A stretch of 64,000 nt of DNA from Podocnemis expansa (lineage: Eukaryota; Chordata; Testudines; Podocnemididae), in assembly GCA_007922195.1 (NCBI GenBank), contig ML681990.1, positions 40,650,741 through 40,714,740 on the forward strand. Reading direction: 5' to 3'. The notes beneath the pieces are model-generated. The model did no database searches and was not told where the DNA came from. It worked only from the letters and a program-made list of their open reading frames with translations. The translations under genes and the position numbers were made by a program. Below are positions 10,750 through 21,279 of this stretch, piece by piece; the stretch's first letter is position 1, and each line of letters begins with the position of its first letter.

Positions 10750-11984
10750 GAGTAAATCATCAGAAGGGAGTAGACCTACACTGTATAAAACCAGTAAAAG
10801 TGAGCACACATTCAGGACCTTTGTTACTACTTCTATCAATTTCAACATCTCATTAGAGGTTAGTGAAAATTATTTCACTGTGTTAGTTCTATGCAAATCA
10901 TTTAGCATCACAAAACGTTTAACAGATTATCACAGTCTGAATGCCAAATATGGCCTAGAACAAGCTCCATTAACTTCAGTGGAGGTATGCCCACTGTCAC
11001 CAAGGCTGAATTCAACTACGTGCATGCAAAAACAAACAGTGGCCTAATATCTTGCAAGTGGTATTTGTACACAAGGTAGGGCAAAACTGAATGACCGGTT
11101 TCAGAGAGAATGAACACTACCTTTCCCTCACTGTGTGATTTGGCCTTTGGGGCACATTGTGCAGTGGATATTGGAAGGGATCACATGGCCCAGGATTTGA
11201 CATCATAAAACGAAGAGTAAAAAAGGCTTTTGAAGTAGAATTGAAAATGTTTCACCATGGGTTCAGTTAAGCCCCAATAAGTAAATAGACTGTTCACATG
11301 AAGAAGCAGCAGAAATATTTATCTGTGAGCCCTGCGGTTGCCATGGTTGGTATTGCTGTTACATGTTACATGCTGCATGTCTCCTGTTACTGAGCCCATC
11401 AGTTTCTCTCTTCTCTATCATGGCAATTTTATCTTCAAATAGGAGTCTATTAAAGAAATGGCAAAATATCTACCTTTAAAACAGCAGTCTGAAGGCCAGC
11501 AGATTCCTCTCTTCTTCTGGAACTGAGTGCTGAGACAGATTGCTCTGTATAGGGTATTGTGACCTATACAGGCATGTTGCAGAAATGTAAATCTCTATAG
11601 ATTTTGCAGGTGTTATTTTGGGAGTAAGGAGAGGTTTGGTCCATGTAATATTTTCATGGTGACTGACTAAAGCTCTTAGAAATGAGAAGTGACTCAAGTG
11701 AGACACTCTGGTAAAGGGTTAAGAAGTAGTAAATACATATACTGGAGGAGATGCTCCAGGAGGCCAGAGGTAATGTCAGAGCACTGTTTTTTTTTTTTTT
11801 TTTTTTTTCAGTACCCTGCTCATGCACTATTCAGCAAGGATGCCATTTTGTGACCTGCTTTAATATTTCTTCCTCAGAGGGCTAAGAGGAAACATGCTGC
11901 TAAGAAAATACAGAAAAAAGTAAAGAGATCTGGAAAAGCTCTCCAATTTCTCTAGTAGCAAAGACTCCCAGGGTATAATATAAA
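10750..11984. other. No recognised feature; T22 run at 11787-11808
   Basis: Unassigned AT-rich DNA with a 22-base thymidine run at 11787-11808 and a short piece of the dispersed CATTGACTTCAATG-type repeat near 10965-10990. No gene is supported. Confidence 0.45.
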
Positions 11985-12080
11985 AACACTGGAATTGGCA
12001 TACCCCCTTTAAAAAGTGCTGGCATATTATGCCAGACATTGCTGGCTGAACTTTGTAGCCCTGGTTACAAACTTACATGT
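11985..12080 (+). repeat. Unclassified dispersed repeat (partner of 7798-7885)
   Basis: Carries TTGGCATACCCC, then TGCTGGCATATTATGCCAGACA (a near-palindrome), then TGGCTGAACTTTGTAGCCC and TGGTTACAAACTTACATG. The same order occurs inverted at 7798-7885. Confidence 0.6.
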
Positions 12081-12507
12081 AGCTGTGGTAATGAATGTTT
12101 TACAGGCCAAAAACAATAGCTCATGGGATGGAAAGCATTTCCCTCTTGCAAGGAACTGTCATGAGCTACAGTATGAAATATGTTAAGGATGAATGTAACT
12201 TTATATTAGTTATTTTGCTCCCATATTTTCTGTACATATTACTTCAGTGGCTTTTTTTGTACATACATGACATAAAAAGCTGCCTCCTCATTTATCATCC
12301 AATACTGCAGTCCTGTCTTTGAAAGGCTGCAAGGGCAAATGGCTAGAAATGTCTCCACTCCTTTTTCTATGACACAGTCCTCTGTCCTCCATTTTATCAA
12401 ACATCATTATGAAGCTGTTTGGAGACATTTAGTTAAAATAGATATAGGTGCTGGTATTAGGCAAACAGCAACCTCTCTCTCTCCTTTTGTCAAATGTCAC
12501 CTGTTAG

Positions 12508-13075
12508 GGCTGGTCTTCACTACAAATATGGGTCAACTTAAATTAGATTGACCTACAGCCACCACACTAATTAAATCAGTTGTTAATGACACTACCCTCC
12601 TTATGCCCATGGTGCATGTCTTCACCAGAAGAACTAGCATGGACTGAAATGGGGCAATATGGGGCAGTGACAGATGTGCTCACAGCTGGAGCGCCCTCCC
12701 CTGCTAACAGTCCCATCTGGGAACCAGTGGATGGGCTCAATTTACAAAACAGGGACCCTACCAGTAGTAAAATTGACATTCTTGGCAGTTTTGCAGCTGC
12801 TCTTATTTCAGATTGCCTCTTCAGGGATCAGGGCTCCAAGCTGTCACTCCCAGTGGCAGGGCTCCAGGTGTGGCCCCTGAGCAAGGCTGACAGCCAACAA
12901 CTGACCTTAGTAATGAAAGTGTCTACACCAGCATTGTATCACCTTAACTCTCTCAACCTATGTTATATGCCTCTTGCAGAGAGCATTATTAGATCTATGC
13001 AGTGGGCAACTCATAGTTGCAGGTGCACCATTCTAGTATACATAGTTAGGTTAACCTAAGGCAGTTTACATCAAT
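12508..13075. mobile_element. Possible MITE related to the copy at 34635
   Basis: The left end GGCTGGTCTTCACTAC is followed by GGGTCAACTTAAATTAGATTG, close to the left arm of the MITE at 34635-34974 (GATTTAAGG..AAGTTGACC). The right side holds GGTTAACCTAAGGCAGTTTA. The GC-richer middle (12650-12900) has no recognisable coding. The right terminus is not clear and may be lost where a Penelope fragment begins. Confidence 0.4.
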
Positions 13076-13077
13076 CT

Positions 13078-13271
13078 AATTCTGCTGTTCCCTAGTGTTT
13101 GAATCTAAACAACTACTTTGATTTGCTGTCACAGTCTGACCTGATCCTATGACTTACACTTTCCTGCATTTATTTTCCTCCTATTCTGTAAGTTCCCCAT
13201 CTTCAAGTGTCTGATGAAGCAGAATTTTCTTCCATGAAAGCTCATGTGATAAATAAATTTGTTAGTCTTTA
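13078..13271 (+). mobile_element. Penelope-like 3' region, left part (interrupted)
   Basis: Collinear with the reverse complement of 40210-40400: TAGTGTTTGAATCTAAACAA, CTGACCTGATCCTATGACTT, CCTGCATTTATTTTCCTCC, then ATGAAAGCTCATGTGATAAA and TTTGTTAGTCTTTAA. A MITE is inserted at this point; the tail resumes at 13793. Confidence 0.8.
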
Positions 13272-13272
13272 A

Positions 13273-13792
13273 GGGTATGTCTACACTTACAATTTAATTC
13301 AAATTAATGAGGATTAGTTCAAATTAAATTAATGCATGGCTACACTCGCTTTCATTAATTCAAACTAAGGAATTCCTTAGTCTGAATTAATGAAAGCTTA
13401 CTTTGAAGTTATAAAATGTCACTTAACTTCAAAGTAAGGGTTAATTTGAATTTATTAGTTTGAATTAATCCAATGTAGCCATGTTAATTCAAACTAACCA
13501 TTAGTTCAAACTGACACTTTTTGACCATCTTCCTCCCAGGGTACTTTCCTCTTAATATATATTGGGTGAGGGCATGGCCCTTCTTGGGGGCCATCTTGCC
13601 ACACCCTCCCATGGTGCCCCTCTCCTAATTTGAACTAGCAAGTCCTGTCCATGGACATGCTAGTTCGAATTGGTTTTCCTAGTGGTGCCATGGTAGACCA
13701 AATTAACTTAATTCAAACTAATCATTATTAGTTTGAATTAATTAGTTCAAATTAACTTAATTTGAACTAATCTTCTAAGTGTAGACATAGCC
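13273..13792 (+). mobile_element. Harbinger-like MITE (copy B) inside a Penelope tail
   Basis: TIRs are GGGTATGTCTACACTTA and GGCTATGTCTACACTTA (reversed right end). Flanks are TAA and TTA, compatible with a 3-bp TWA target. Its left 290 bp and the block at 13561-13664 (GGCCCTTCTTGGGGGCCAT, then ACTAGCAAGTCCTG and CCATGGACATGCTAG) match the ends of the autonomous element at 51007-54447. It is therefore an internal-deletion derivative of that lineage, 520 bp and non-coding. Confidence 0.85.
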
Positions 13793-13840
13793 TTAGTGCA
13801 CAGGACTCCTTGTTTCTTTTGCTGAAGTTGACTGACAAGG
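13793..13840 (+). mobile_element. Penelope-like 3' tail, right part
   Basis: TAGTGCACAGGACTCCTTG, then TTTCTTTTGCTG and GACTGACAAGGCTGC, the diverged end of the tail interrupted at 13272. Confidence 0.75.
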
Positions 13841-14078
13841 CTGCTGCTTGAGAATTAACTGTGCTCTGTAGATGATGCCTTAGATTTTCAATGCCTGGCT
13901 CCAAATAGCACCTGGATGAAAAGCAGCTGGGTAGAAATGAATATATAGAAGATGAGAGTGATATGATGAATAAGGAACCAAGTGAAGTCAAGGATACAAG
14001 TTCTTTGAATGGTTTAAAGTGAAGAACTATATTCTGATTCAACTTTTTCTGCCTTTTCCACTGTGCACTAACCTACAG

Positions 14079-14132
14079 GAGGGTTGCAATGTCATGCTTC
14101 CAGAAGAAGCAACCAAAGGGAAAGGACAACAG
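14079..14132 (+). other. Candidate 54-bp exon
   Basis: Preceded by a pyrimidine-rich tract and acceptor (CTGCCTTTTCCACTGTGCAC, then TAACCTACAG) and followed by a strong donor (CAG|GTGAGC). Length is divisible by three and all frames are open. I recognise no protein in the 18-residue translation. It could be a small internal exon of a plus-strand gene whose introns fill the area, or a chance pair of splice-like sites. Confidence 0.25.
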
Positions 14133-14139
14133 GTGAGCA

Positions 14140-15650
14140 TTGTAGGATTTGTCAAGATACCCAGAATGACTTGGAAAAACAAGAATCTTCCCTGGAGGAG
14201 ATGAAGATAGTCAAGCAGCATCCAAAATTAACTTACAGGGCTCCTTTAGATGAATAATGAGGATGAAAAACATTATCTGAAAAACCTGGGTTGGTAAGAA
14301 AAGAAGTAAAATATATGCTATTTGGGTTTATGTATCAGCTGAAAAGAAAAATATGCATAGGTCTTATGTGTCACTTCCATAAACTAACCTAATTGTTTGC
14401 AGCATACACACTTTAAAACAACATATAAGGAACAAGTAAAGCCTCAGAACAAGTTGTTGGTATTGATTGACATGGGTGGAACAATTCAGGACCACCTAAT
14501 GTTTGGGTCTAATTACATTCAGACAAATGTGTTGTCTGAGGCTTGAGCTACCAGAACAAAGTATTTTCTTTACATTTTCTCAGCTGAGGTCCTCAAGTTG
14601 AGCCCTGCAAAAGGAGCAACAACTACTGACATGAGACCACTAAGTTAGAACTAATATTTTCTAGATACTGATATTATTCTGCCAAGCTGACATCACACAT
14701 GGAAGCTATTTTGGCTCCACTAACAAACTCCTAGGAAATTTAAAGCACGATTACATCTTCATAACTAATTGCTAGCTCAGGCATATTGGTGTCTTACAAT
14801 ACAAATAAAGAGGCAACATTACAGGTTATGGGATGGGGGCTGTTACTGCAAGAATGAAAGCCAGTGGTTTATATATTCAGTGCTCTCCCTGCTATGGAAA
14901 TAAACTCAGCATAAGCTGAAAGACAGATGTACACACTTGTGTTTGGCTAAGTCTTCCATATATGCAAGGAAAATTACAGTGGTATCTACCCAAGAACTTG
15001 GAGGCAATGATGGAAAAACCTTGTAGTATCACAACTAGTGTTTCAAAGAATGGTGTTGTACATATAGAAATAAAACACTGTGGTCCAGTTATTATTTTAT
15101 ACTCACCTACTAATATCACCCTGTTCTCCATATGCACCTTTACAAATTGTAGTAGAAGCCCTGTTTGTCTCATTCATATATCAAATGGAATAACAGGAGG
15201 TATCTTCATGTATAATTTTTCAGCTGCTTTACTTCTTCCTCTCTATGTTGTCTCAATCCTCCACTTTCTTGTCGATCAGAGCTTTTTGTTGAAAGTTTGT
15301 GTTGGAGCTGGGACTATAGCAGCCTGCTGAAAGAATTGCTGCTTTTGGATTTCCCTGGTCAGGGTTTACACAGAGTATCCAGCACAACAGTGGAACTAGA
15401 AAAGTATTTACAGTACAGGAAACAGAAAGTTGCCCTTGTGATCTGCCTGCAGCAGTGGGCATGTGAGCAATTTTGAGAAAGCTGATGGCTCTGCTTTCAA
15501 CTGCCTAATCAGATGCTGAGTTAAAGGAGCTGCTGCAGTGAAGATCTGCCTTTGCTGTAACATGCTTACAGTGTGTCACCTGCATGATGCTTGTTTTCTT
15601 GCACTTCTGCTTTCCTGCTGCTGGGAACGTCCTTTCTAAAATGGCAGAAC
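14140..15650. other. No recognised feature
   Basis: AT-rich DNA. The overlapping open frames at 14892-15330 on the two strands have no domain and no supporting splice sites. Confidence 0.45.
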
Positions 15651-15654
15651 TTGT

Positions 15655-15985
15655 CACAAATCCAAATGGCATGATTTCTTCACACTACACACAGTCAACC
15701 ACTGGAACCCCTTGCCAGAAGATGTTATGAAGGCCAAGACTATAAAAGGGTTCAAAAAACAACTAGTTAAATTAATGGGTGGTAGGTCCATCAATGGATA
15801 TGCGCCAAGATAGGTAGGAATTAGTTTGTCAGAGGCTGGGAATGACTGATGAGATGGATCTCTTGATGATTACTTGTTCTATTTTTTTCTCCCTGAAGCA
15901 TCTGGCATTGGCCACTGCCTGAAGATAGGATACCACACTAGATGAACAATTAGTCTGACCCAGCAGGGCCGTTCTTATGACATCT
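15655..15985 (+). mobile_element. CR1 LINE 3' end, older subfamily
   Basis: The coding tail (W-N-P-L-P-E-D-V-M-K-A-K-T-I-K type at about 15700-15750) is followed by the untranslated region with CATCTGGCATTGGCCACTG, ACACTAGATGAACAATTAG, then TCTGACCCAGCAGGGCCG. It ends in TTCTTATGA, the CR1 terminal signal. It differs from the subfamily at 10165, and its frame is broken. Confidence 0.85.
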
Positions 15986-15989
15986 AAGA

Positions 15990-17030
15990 TAATGACCCCT
16001 TTTAAAATCTCTCTTCATAAAAGAAGCTATCTGTGTTTTATTACATAGTAACACAACAATCCAATGTCTTCCTTCTGTTTAAAGATACTTCAGACATGCT
16101 TCCTCTCACATTTAGCAATGTTTCTTGCAATAGTTTAATGCCAAAAAAAAGCATAGGAACCTTCTTTACAATGTTATGAATTTGAAGGAAGACTGTCCTT
16201 GGGCATAGGACCATTTCTGCATGGGAACCTGTTTAGGTTTGAACAGAAAGACTAGTGGGTCTGATATGGGAACCCAAGTTTTAGATGTGAGAGCAGGTAA
16301 ATGGGAGGTCCCTAACATCTTAAACTTGTAGTGATACATGGCATACATGTCTCCTTTTAAAACTTACATTAAGGCAAAAAGAAACATTGTTTGGCTAGGA
16401 TTGATTCCCTATTTATCATAAAGGTACATGACTAACAACTTAATAGCTCCCTAATTGTTAAAGCTGGTTTTGTGGGACCCTGCCTGGCACTGTTTATCAT
16501 CTCAGTGTAATGTACAGAATGTGTGACATGCCTTAAATCTGTGAACAAGTGGGTATCTTAGAAGATAGACCTGACTCCATCTTTTCCTTTGCTTGCTCTG
16601 TTTCCATTCTCTGAGATTGTTTTTCATATTTTTTTTATCTTAACAAAGGGCTTGGGGCCTAGATACTTTCACTCATTTTTAAAATGGCCTCAACATAGCC
16701 TCTAAATTCAAGCTCACTCTAGGTACCCAGAAATATTTATATATGCAATTTTGTGAGTACAGATAATTGCAGGCATATTTTATAGTGCACAGGCATTTGA
16801 CTTTAACCACTTGTGAGCAGACATTGGAGCTGGAGGTCCAGGTTCTATAACCAAAAGAGAGGCTCTGTATCAAGGGAGACCAGGTGCTGCAGATCATCCA
16901 CAGATGCTGAGCTGGTCACTTTTCCACCATATGAGTCATTGTCTACATCAACGTTCCCCCACAGTCACAGCATCAAGACAAACCAGCTCAATCTGCTATA
17001 TAACTGTGGCAACTCTGAACTGAATCCTGT
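15990..17030. other. No recognised feature
   Basis: Unassigned AT-rich DNA. Part may be further downstream remnant of the minus-strand LINE at 17560-18965, but I cannot demonstrate homology. Confidence 0.4.
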
Positions 17031-17031
17031 T

Positions 17032-17544
17032 GTCTATGTCCACACTTACACAGTTAAATCGATTTAACTTATACCAATTTAATAAACTTGATATAAAAAT
17101 CATTAAATTGATTTAGGTTAAATCGTTTTAACAGGTCCCCACTAGAAACTCAAACCGAAATAGCATGTCCATGGACAGGACTTGCTATTTCGATTTAGGA
17201 GAGAGGTACCATGAGAGGTGTGGCAACATGGCCTTCTAGAAGGGCCATGTCTCCACCCAATATATAGAAAAAGGAAAGCACCTGGGAAAGAGAAGGGCAA
17301 AAACTGTTAAATTGATTTAACAGTTACATCGAAATAATATATCTGCACTGTGTTATTTTGAAATAATAATTTTGATTTAACCATCATATTGATATAATAC
17401 TAGGTTTTATTATATCAATATGACTTTCCTTATATTGAAATGAGGGACCTCATTTCGAAATAAGGGAATGTTGTGTGGACCTACCATTTTTTAAATCGAA
17501 ATAACCAGCGTTATTTTGATTTAAACAATGTGTGTGGACATACC
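17032..17544 (-). mobile_element. Harbinger-like MITE (copy C), reverse orientation
   Basis: Left end GTCTATGTCCACACTTACAC; reversed right end GGTATGTCCACACACATTG. The block at 17161-17267 is the reverse complement of the internal module of copies B and D and of the autonomous element: AGCATGTCCATGGACAGGAC, TTGCTATTTCG, then TGTGGCAACATGGCC. A target duplication is not clear. It abuts the end of the decayed LINE frame at 17560. Confidence 0.75.
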
Positions 17545-17559
17545 ATTGAGTCTAGTTCA

Positions 17560-18965
17560 GGATTTACAGTCAGATGGACAGGAAACAGGTACAATAATGG
17601 ATTCCCACATTTACACGGTGTATTAGACTCTTTTTCCTGCTGATGCATCCACTCTGTAAAACCATAGTTTTCAGCTCTCTCATAGTGCTGATTATCTACA
17701 TACGGTAAAAAGCAAGTAGGATTCTTGTCCAGATTAGCATGAGCTGCATTAACAAAGGGGTGTTGAGAGATTAGCTCTGGTGTTACATCTTGGACCACAG
17801 GAATGGGATTCCTCCCTTGAATGTGGGCAGACCTTTGAGTGGGTCATGAGTGTCACTTGTCATTTCTTGTCTGAAAATGGGGCATCACTCAACTGGAGCT
17901 GTAATAGGATGTCTGCTGTCCAGGCAGACTGAAAGCTAGTGCATACAGACTGGAGGTTAATGTATTATTTAGACGATCAGTAATAATACCAGTGGTCAGA
18001 TTCAGCTTGGTGTCGATGTGCTGAGTGTAGTGGCTGCACCCTAGACTGCGGAGTAGTATTCATCTGGAGCAAACACCAGGGCCAATATGGCAACAAAGGA
18101 CCAAGGGGGCTCCTCAGGAGGTTCCCATTAGTTTTTTTTATGAAAATGGTAGAGAAAGAGATCTTTGTTTTCAGATGTTGCAGGGGAGGCCACTACATCA
18201 AGCGATGATCAAGTTTACTTCCAAGTACGCAACAATTGGTTGGAATGGGAGTAGCCATCCTTGCACAAAGGCTGAAATGAGTTGATTGGCAAGGTGATTA
18301 TTTAGAGATGGTAAATAGTTGCCAGCATCTTAGTTCCAGTAAGAATTCATCTCTATTGCTGGCAGCAAGTGGTCAGAATATCCACACCTTGACTGAGATT
18401 CCCATCAATCCTATGGAAATGGTTTCCTGTGTCTGCAATAAAGATGTCATGTGCATACACATGCTTTTTGACCTGCATTTCAGATGTATATATATTGAAC
18501 AAAAGAGGAGTCCAAACTGACCCAATGGAAACCCTTTCTGAGACGTTTAAGGCACCTAAATTTCTCTGTAAGTTGCAGGATGGGGTTTGATTAGTTTAGC
18601 TTACAAGGAATAACTTTCAACAGCTTGGCAGTCAGCCTGACATGTCCCACAGCATCCTAAGCTGCCGTCGGGTCAGTAAGGACTTCCCCAACTTTCTTTC
18701 CTGACTCAAATGCATTTTCTATGTAGTGAGTCTGACTAAGAACCTTATCTTGGATGCATCATCCCCTCCTGAATCCAGCCTAAACACAATACCACTCAGG
18801 CTGGACTACCTCATTGATCTGCATCAGGCCTAATCTCTTAATGATTTTATAGGTAAAACACACAGAAGAGAAACTGGTCAGTAGTTCTCTGGAGTTATCA
18901 ATGGTTTCTCTAATTTGGGAGTACCTACAGCCTTCGCTTTTCTCCGGACTTCTGAGATGCTACAA
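17560..18965 (-). pseudogene. Decayed non-LTR reverse transcriptase ORF, minus strand
   Basis: Conceptual minus-strand translation from about 18960 downwards shows reverse-transcriptase blocks broken by stops and shifts. These are FTYKIIKRLGLMQINEVVQP, then AGFRRG and DKVL-type motif, HYIENAFESGKK, LTDPTAA-stop-DAVGH (the position of a TAAYD motif A), AKLLKVIP, a GFPLGQF block and FCSIYIY. Further down are an SHYTQHIDTKLN-like block and CKCGN near 17610, resembling the C-terminal cysteine motif of the family. The layout is that of the I/Jockey/CR1 group; I cannot name the clade. It is non-functional and old. Confidence 0.65.
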
Positions 18966-19194
18966 TCCTGGGAACAAGTCTATTGCCTTCACAGTCTCTC
19001 TCCTCCCCCATCAGTAGTGAAAGCAACACTAAAGTAGACAAAATGAAACATCAGAGCACAACTACTTATCATAAAAAGTAAAACACAAATAAATCATGAA
19101 GGGGTCATCGTCCTTATTGGGGCCAGTATTACAAATTACAGAGCTGGGGCTGGCTCTCAATGTTGATGGATTCAACCAGACTGTATCAGGAATT

Positions 19195-19302
19195 TAAATA
19201 TGCCAAACTGACAAAGTGGGATTATCTCCCATGAAAGCTCATGTGAAAAATAAATTTGTTAGTCTTTAAGTGCCACATGACTCCTTGGTTTTTTTTTTTT
19301 TG
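19195..19302 (+). mobile_element. Penelope-like 3' tail, truncated
   Basis: CAAAGTGGGATTATCTCCCA, TGAAAGCTCATGTGA, AATTTGTTAGTCTTTAAGTG and CCACATGACTCCTTGG, then a poly-T run where the usual terminal segment is missing. Confidence 0.8.
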
Positions 19303-19614
19303 AAAGAAAACCATTTTTTCACATTTTAGATCAAACGAGGCAAGAACAATGGAAAGAAACTGTGCTGAAATTCAACTTTACACATTTAAGTTGCAAAATC
19401 TGGCAAACTATCTAATAATAGCAATTTCATTTTACTAACTTTATTGTACAACAGGGAAACATGAATGCTGAGGAATTCTGAAGAAAAGCAGATTGACATT
19501 TCTAATTCAAGTCATCTTCATCAGCTGTGCCATACTAAATGAGAGGACAGGATCAGCAATGAGGAACTTCATAGCCAAACTCAGCAACTGCATCCATCAG
19601 CAGCTGTTTGATTT

Positions 19615-19956
19615 TGGTAGGTTTTTTTAGTACTGACATTTTATTGGGATGGAAGACTAACAGTTTACAAAGCACATTTCCCTCAGAAGATGACTGCGTT
19701 AGCAGTGATTATGTGGTTGCCAAAAGCTTCAGTGGTGTGATAAGACAGCCAGTATGGTCACAGACTGAACAACCAGCAAACTGTTTTGGGGACTTTCTAG
19801 AGATTGGGTGATGCTTGATTTGCAAAGAATCTGTGTCCTTTTCAGAACTTTGCATTAATAATGATGATGATGATTGATGAAAACATCAAGCTACTTGATT
19901 GCATCCACATATGGCTTGATGTAAGTGCTGTAAACCTCTCCCAGAGTCATTTCCAG
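19615..19956 (-). other. Candidate 3'-terminal exon with poly(A) signal
   Basis: On the minus strand a pyrimidine-rich acceptor (GTCCCCCTAATTTTGCAG) is followed by an open frame of 21 codons. The frame reads LEMTLGEVYSTYIKPYVDAI-K and ends in TAG (19891-19893). About 250 bases later a CCCAATAAAATG signal lies near 19637-19648. The acceptor, short frame, stop, untranslated region and AATAAA are in the right order for a last exon. I do not recognise the peptide and found no upstream exon in the window. It could be a host gene's last exon on the minus strand, or chance. Confidence 0.35.
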
Positions 19957-19959
19957 CTG

Positions 19960-20540
19960 CAAAATTAGGGGGACAAAATTAGAGGCCATTTTTCAAAATC
20001 AAGTCCTGCCTTCTCATTCCTAACAAGCTGTCAAAGAATTGCTAGTTAACTAGTTGTTAGATATGTCCATATCAATTTTAGAACTAGAACCATAGCTTTC
20101 TACAACAGGGAAATTTTGGAATCTGGTCATTATATTATATACATGAAGGATGAATTCCAGTAGGGGTTAGATTTTTGAGAAATTTAAAATATATTCACAC
20201 GCGTGGTTTGGTAAGTTCTGAAGAATATCAGTTATCTTCACCTGCCATATCTTCATTGTTTGAAATGGTTCTTCATAAATGCTGATGTAGTTTTACTCTT
20301 GCTTACAAAGCAGGATGTAAGTTTATTGTATAAATGAGAGAAACACATAAATCAGAAAATTATTTATGCACCCATTCTGGAAATGCTTTGAATTGAAGTC
20401 ATATAGATTAATGTTTACATAGAGATTTTAGTACACAAACACAATAGATTCTGTGTTTAAAGTATGTGAACCAAGGGAAAACAGGAAAAGTGCTAAGGAT
20501 TCTCAGCAAAAAAAGGATTGAAATATTAAACTAAAATTCA
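19960..20540. other. No recognised feature
   Basis: AT-rich DNA upstream, in minus-strand terms, of the candidate terminal exon. No further exon could be supported. Confidence 0.4.
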
Positions 20541-21275
20541 GATTCTTAGATTTTAAGGTCAGGAGGGACCATTTAAAGAAATAAAGTTGAAAGATATGAA
20601 AGATAGACTGACTTTACAGGCCAAAGAACTTCATCCAACAACTCTTTCAATAGTCCCATAACTTCTAGCTGAGTTACTGAAGTCATCAAATCTTGATTTA
20701 AATCTTGATCTTGACCATGTCAAGTTACAGAGAGTTCACCATTTACTTTAGTTCAAACCAGCAGGTTTTGTACCTTCTGCCAATATGATGTGGAAAACAT
20801 TCCCTTCCAACCCTAAATATGGCAATCAGTTAGACCCTCAACACATGCCACACCAGACAGGCAGACACCTGGGAAAGAATTCTCTGTAGTAACTCAGAAC
20901 CACATCCAGCCATTTGAGACATCTGCTAATAACTGATGAAGATGGGCCATGTCCCATAGTATGCAACTTCATCCTACCCTCCACTCCATAAACATAATAA
21001 GCTCAATCATGAAATGTTAGGTTTTTTTGCTCCTTCTACTACCATTAGAAGGCTCTTCTAGAACTTTGTTCCTCTGATAGTTAGAAACCCTTGTCTAGTT
21101 TCATGTCTGAACATGTAGATGGTCAATTTATATATATTTGTTCTTGTGCCAACATTGGCCTTTAACTTAAATAACTCCACTCCCTCCCTCATGTTTATCC
21201 CGCTGATGTATTTATAGAGTGCAATCAGATCTCTCCTCAGTCTCTGTTTTGTTCAGTTAAACAAGCCAAGTACAC
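20541..21275 (-). mobile_element. CR1 LINE 3' end, minus strand
   Basis: The reverse complement follows the CR1 3' coding end and tail over about 730 bp. On plus it shows TTTTAAGGTCAGGAGGGACC at the outer end, then GAATTCTCTGTAGTAACTCA, ACTCCATAAACATAATAAGC and GTTCCTCTGATAGTTAGAAA. Next come GTTCTTGTGCCAACATTGG and ATGTATTTATAGAGTGCAA, and finally TTAAACAAGCCAAG near 21262. It is interrupted or altered near 20570-20600, where an unrelated 24-base sequence is found. Confidence 0.85.
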
Positions 21276-21279
21276 TTAC

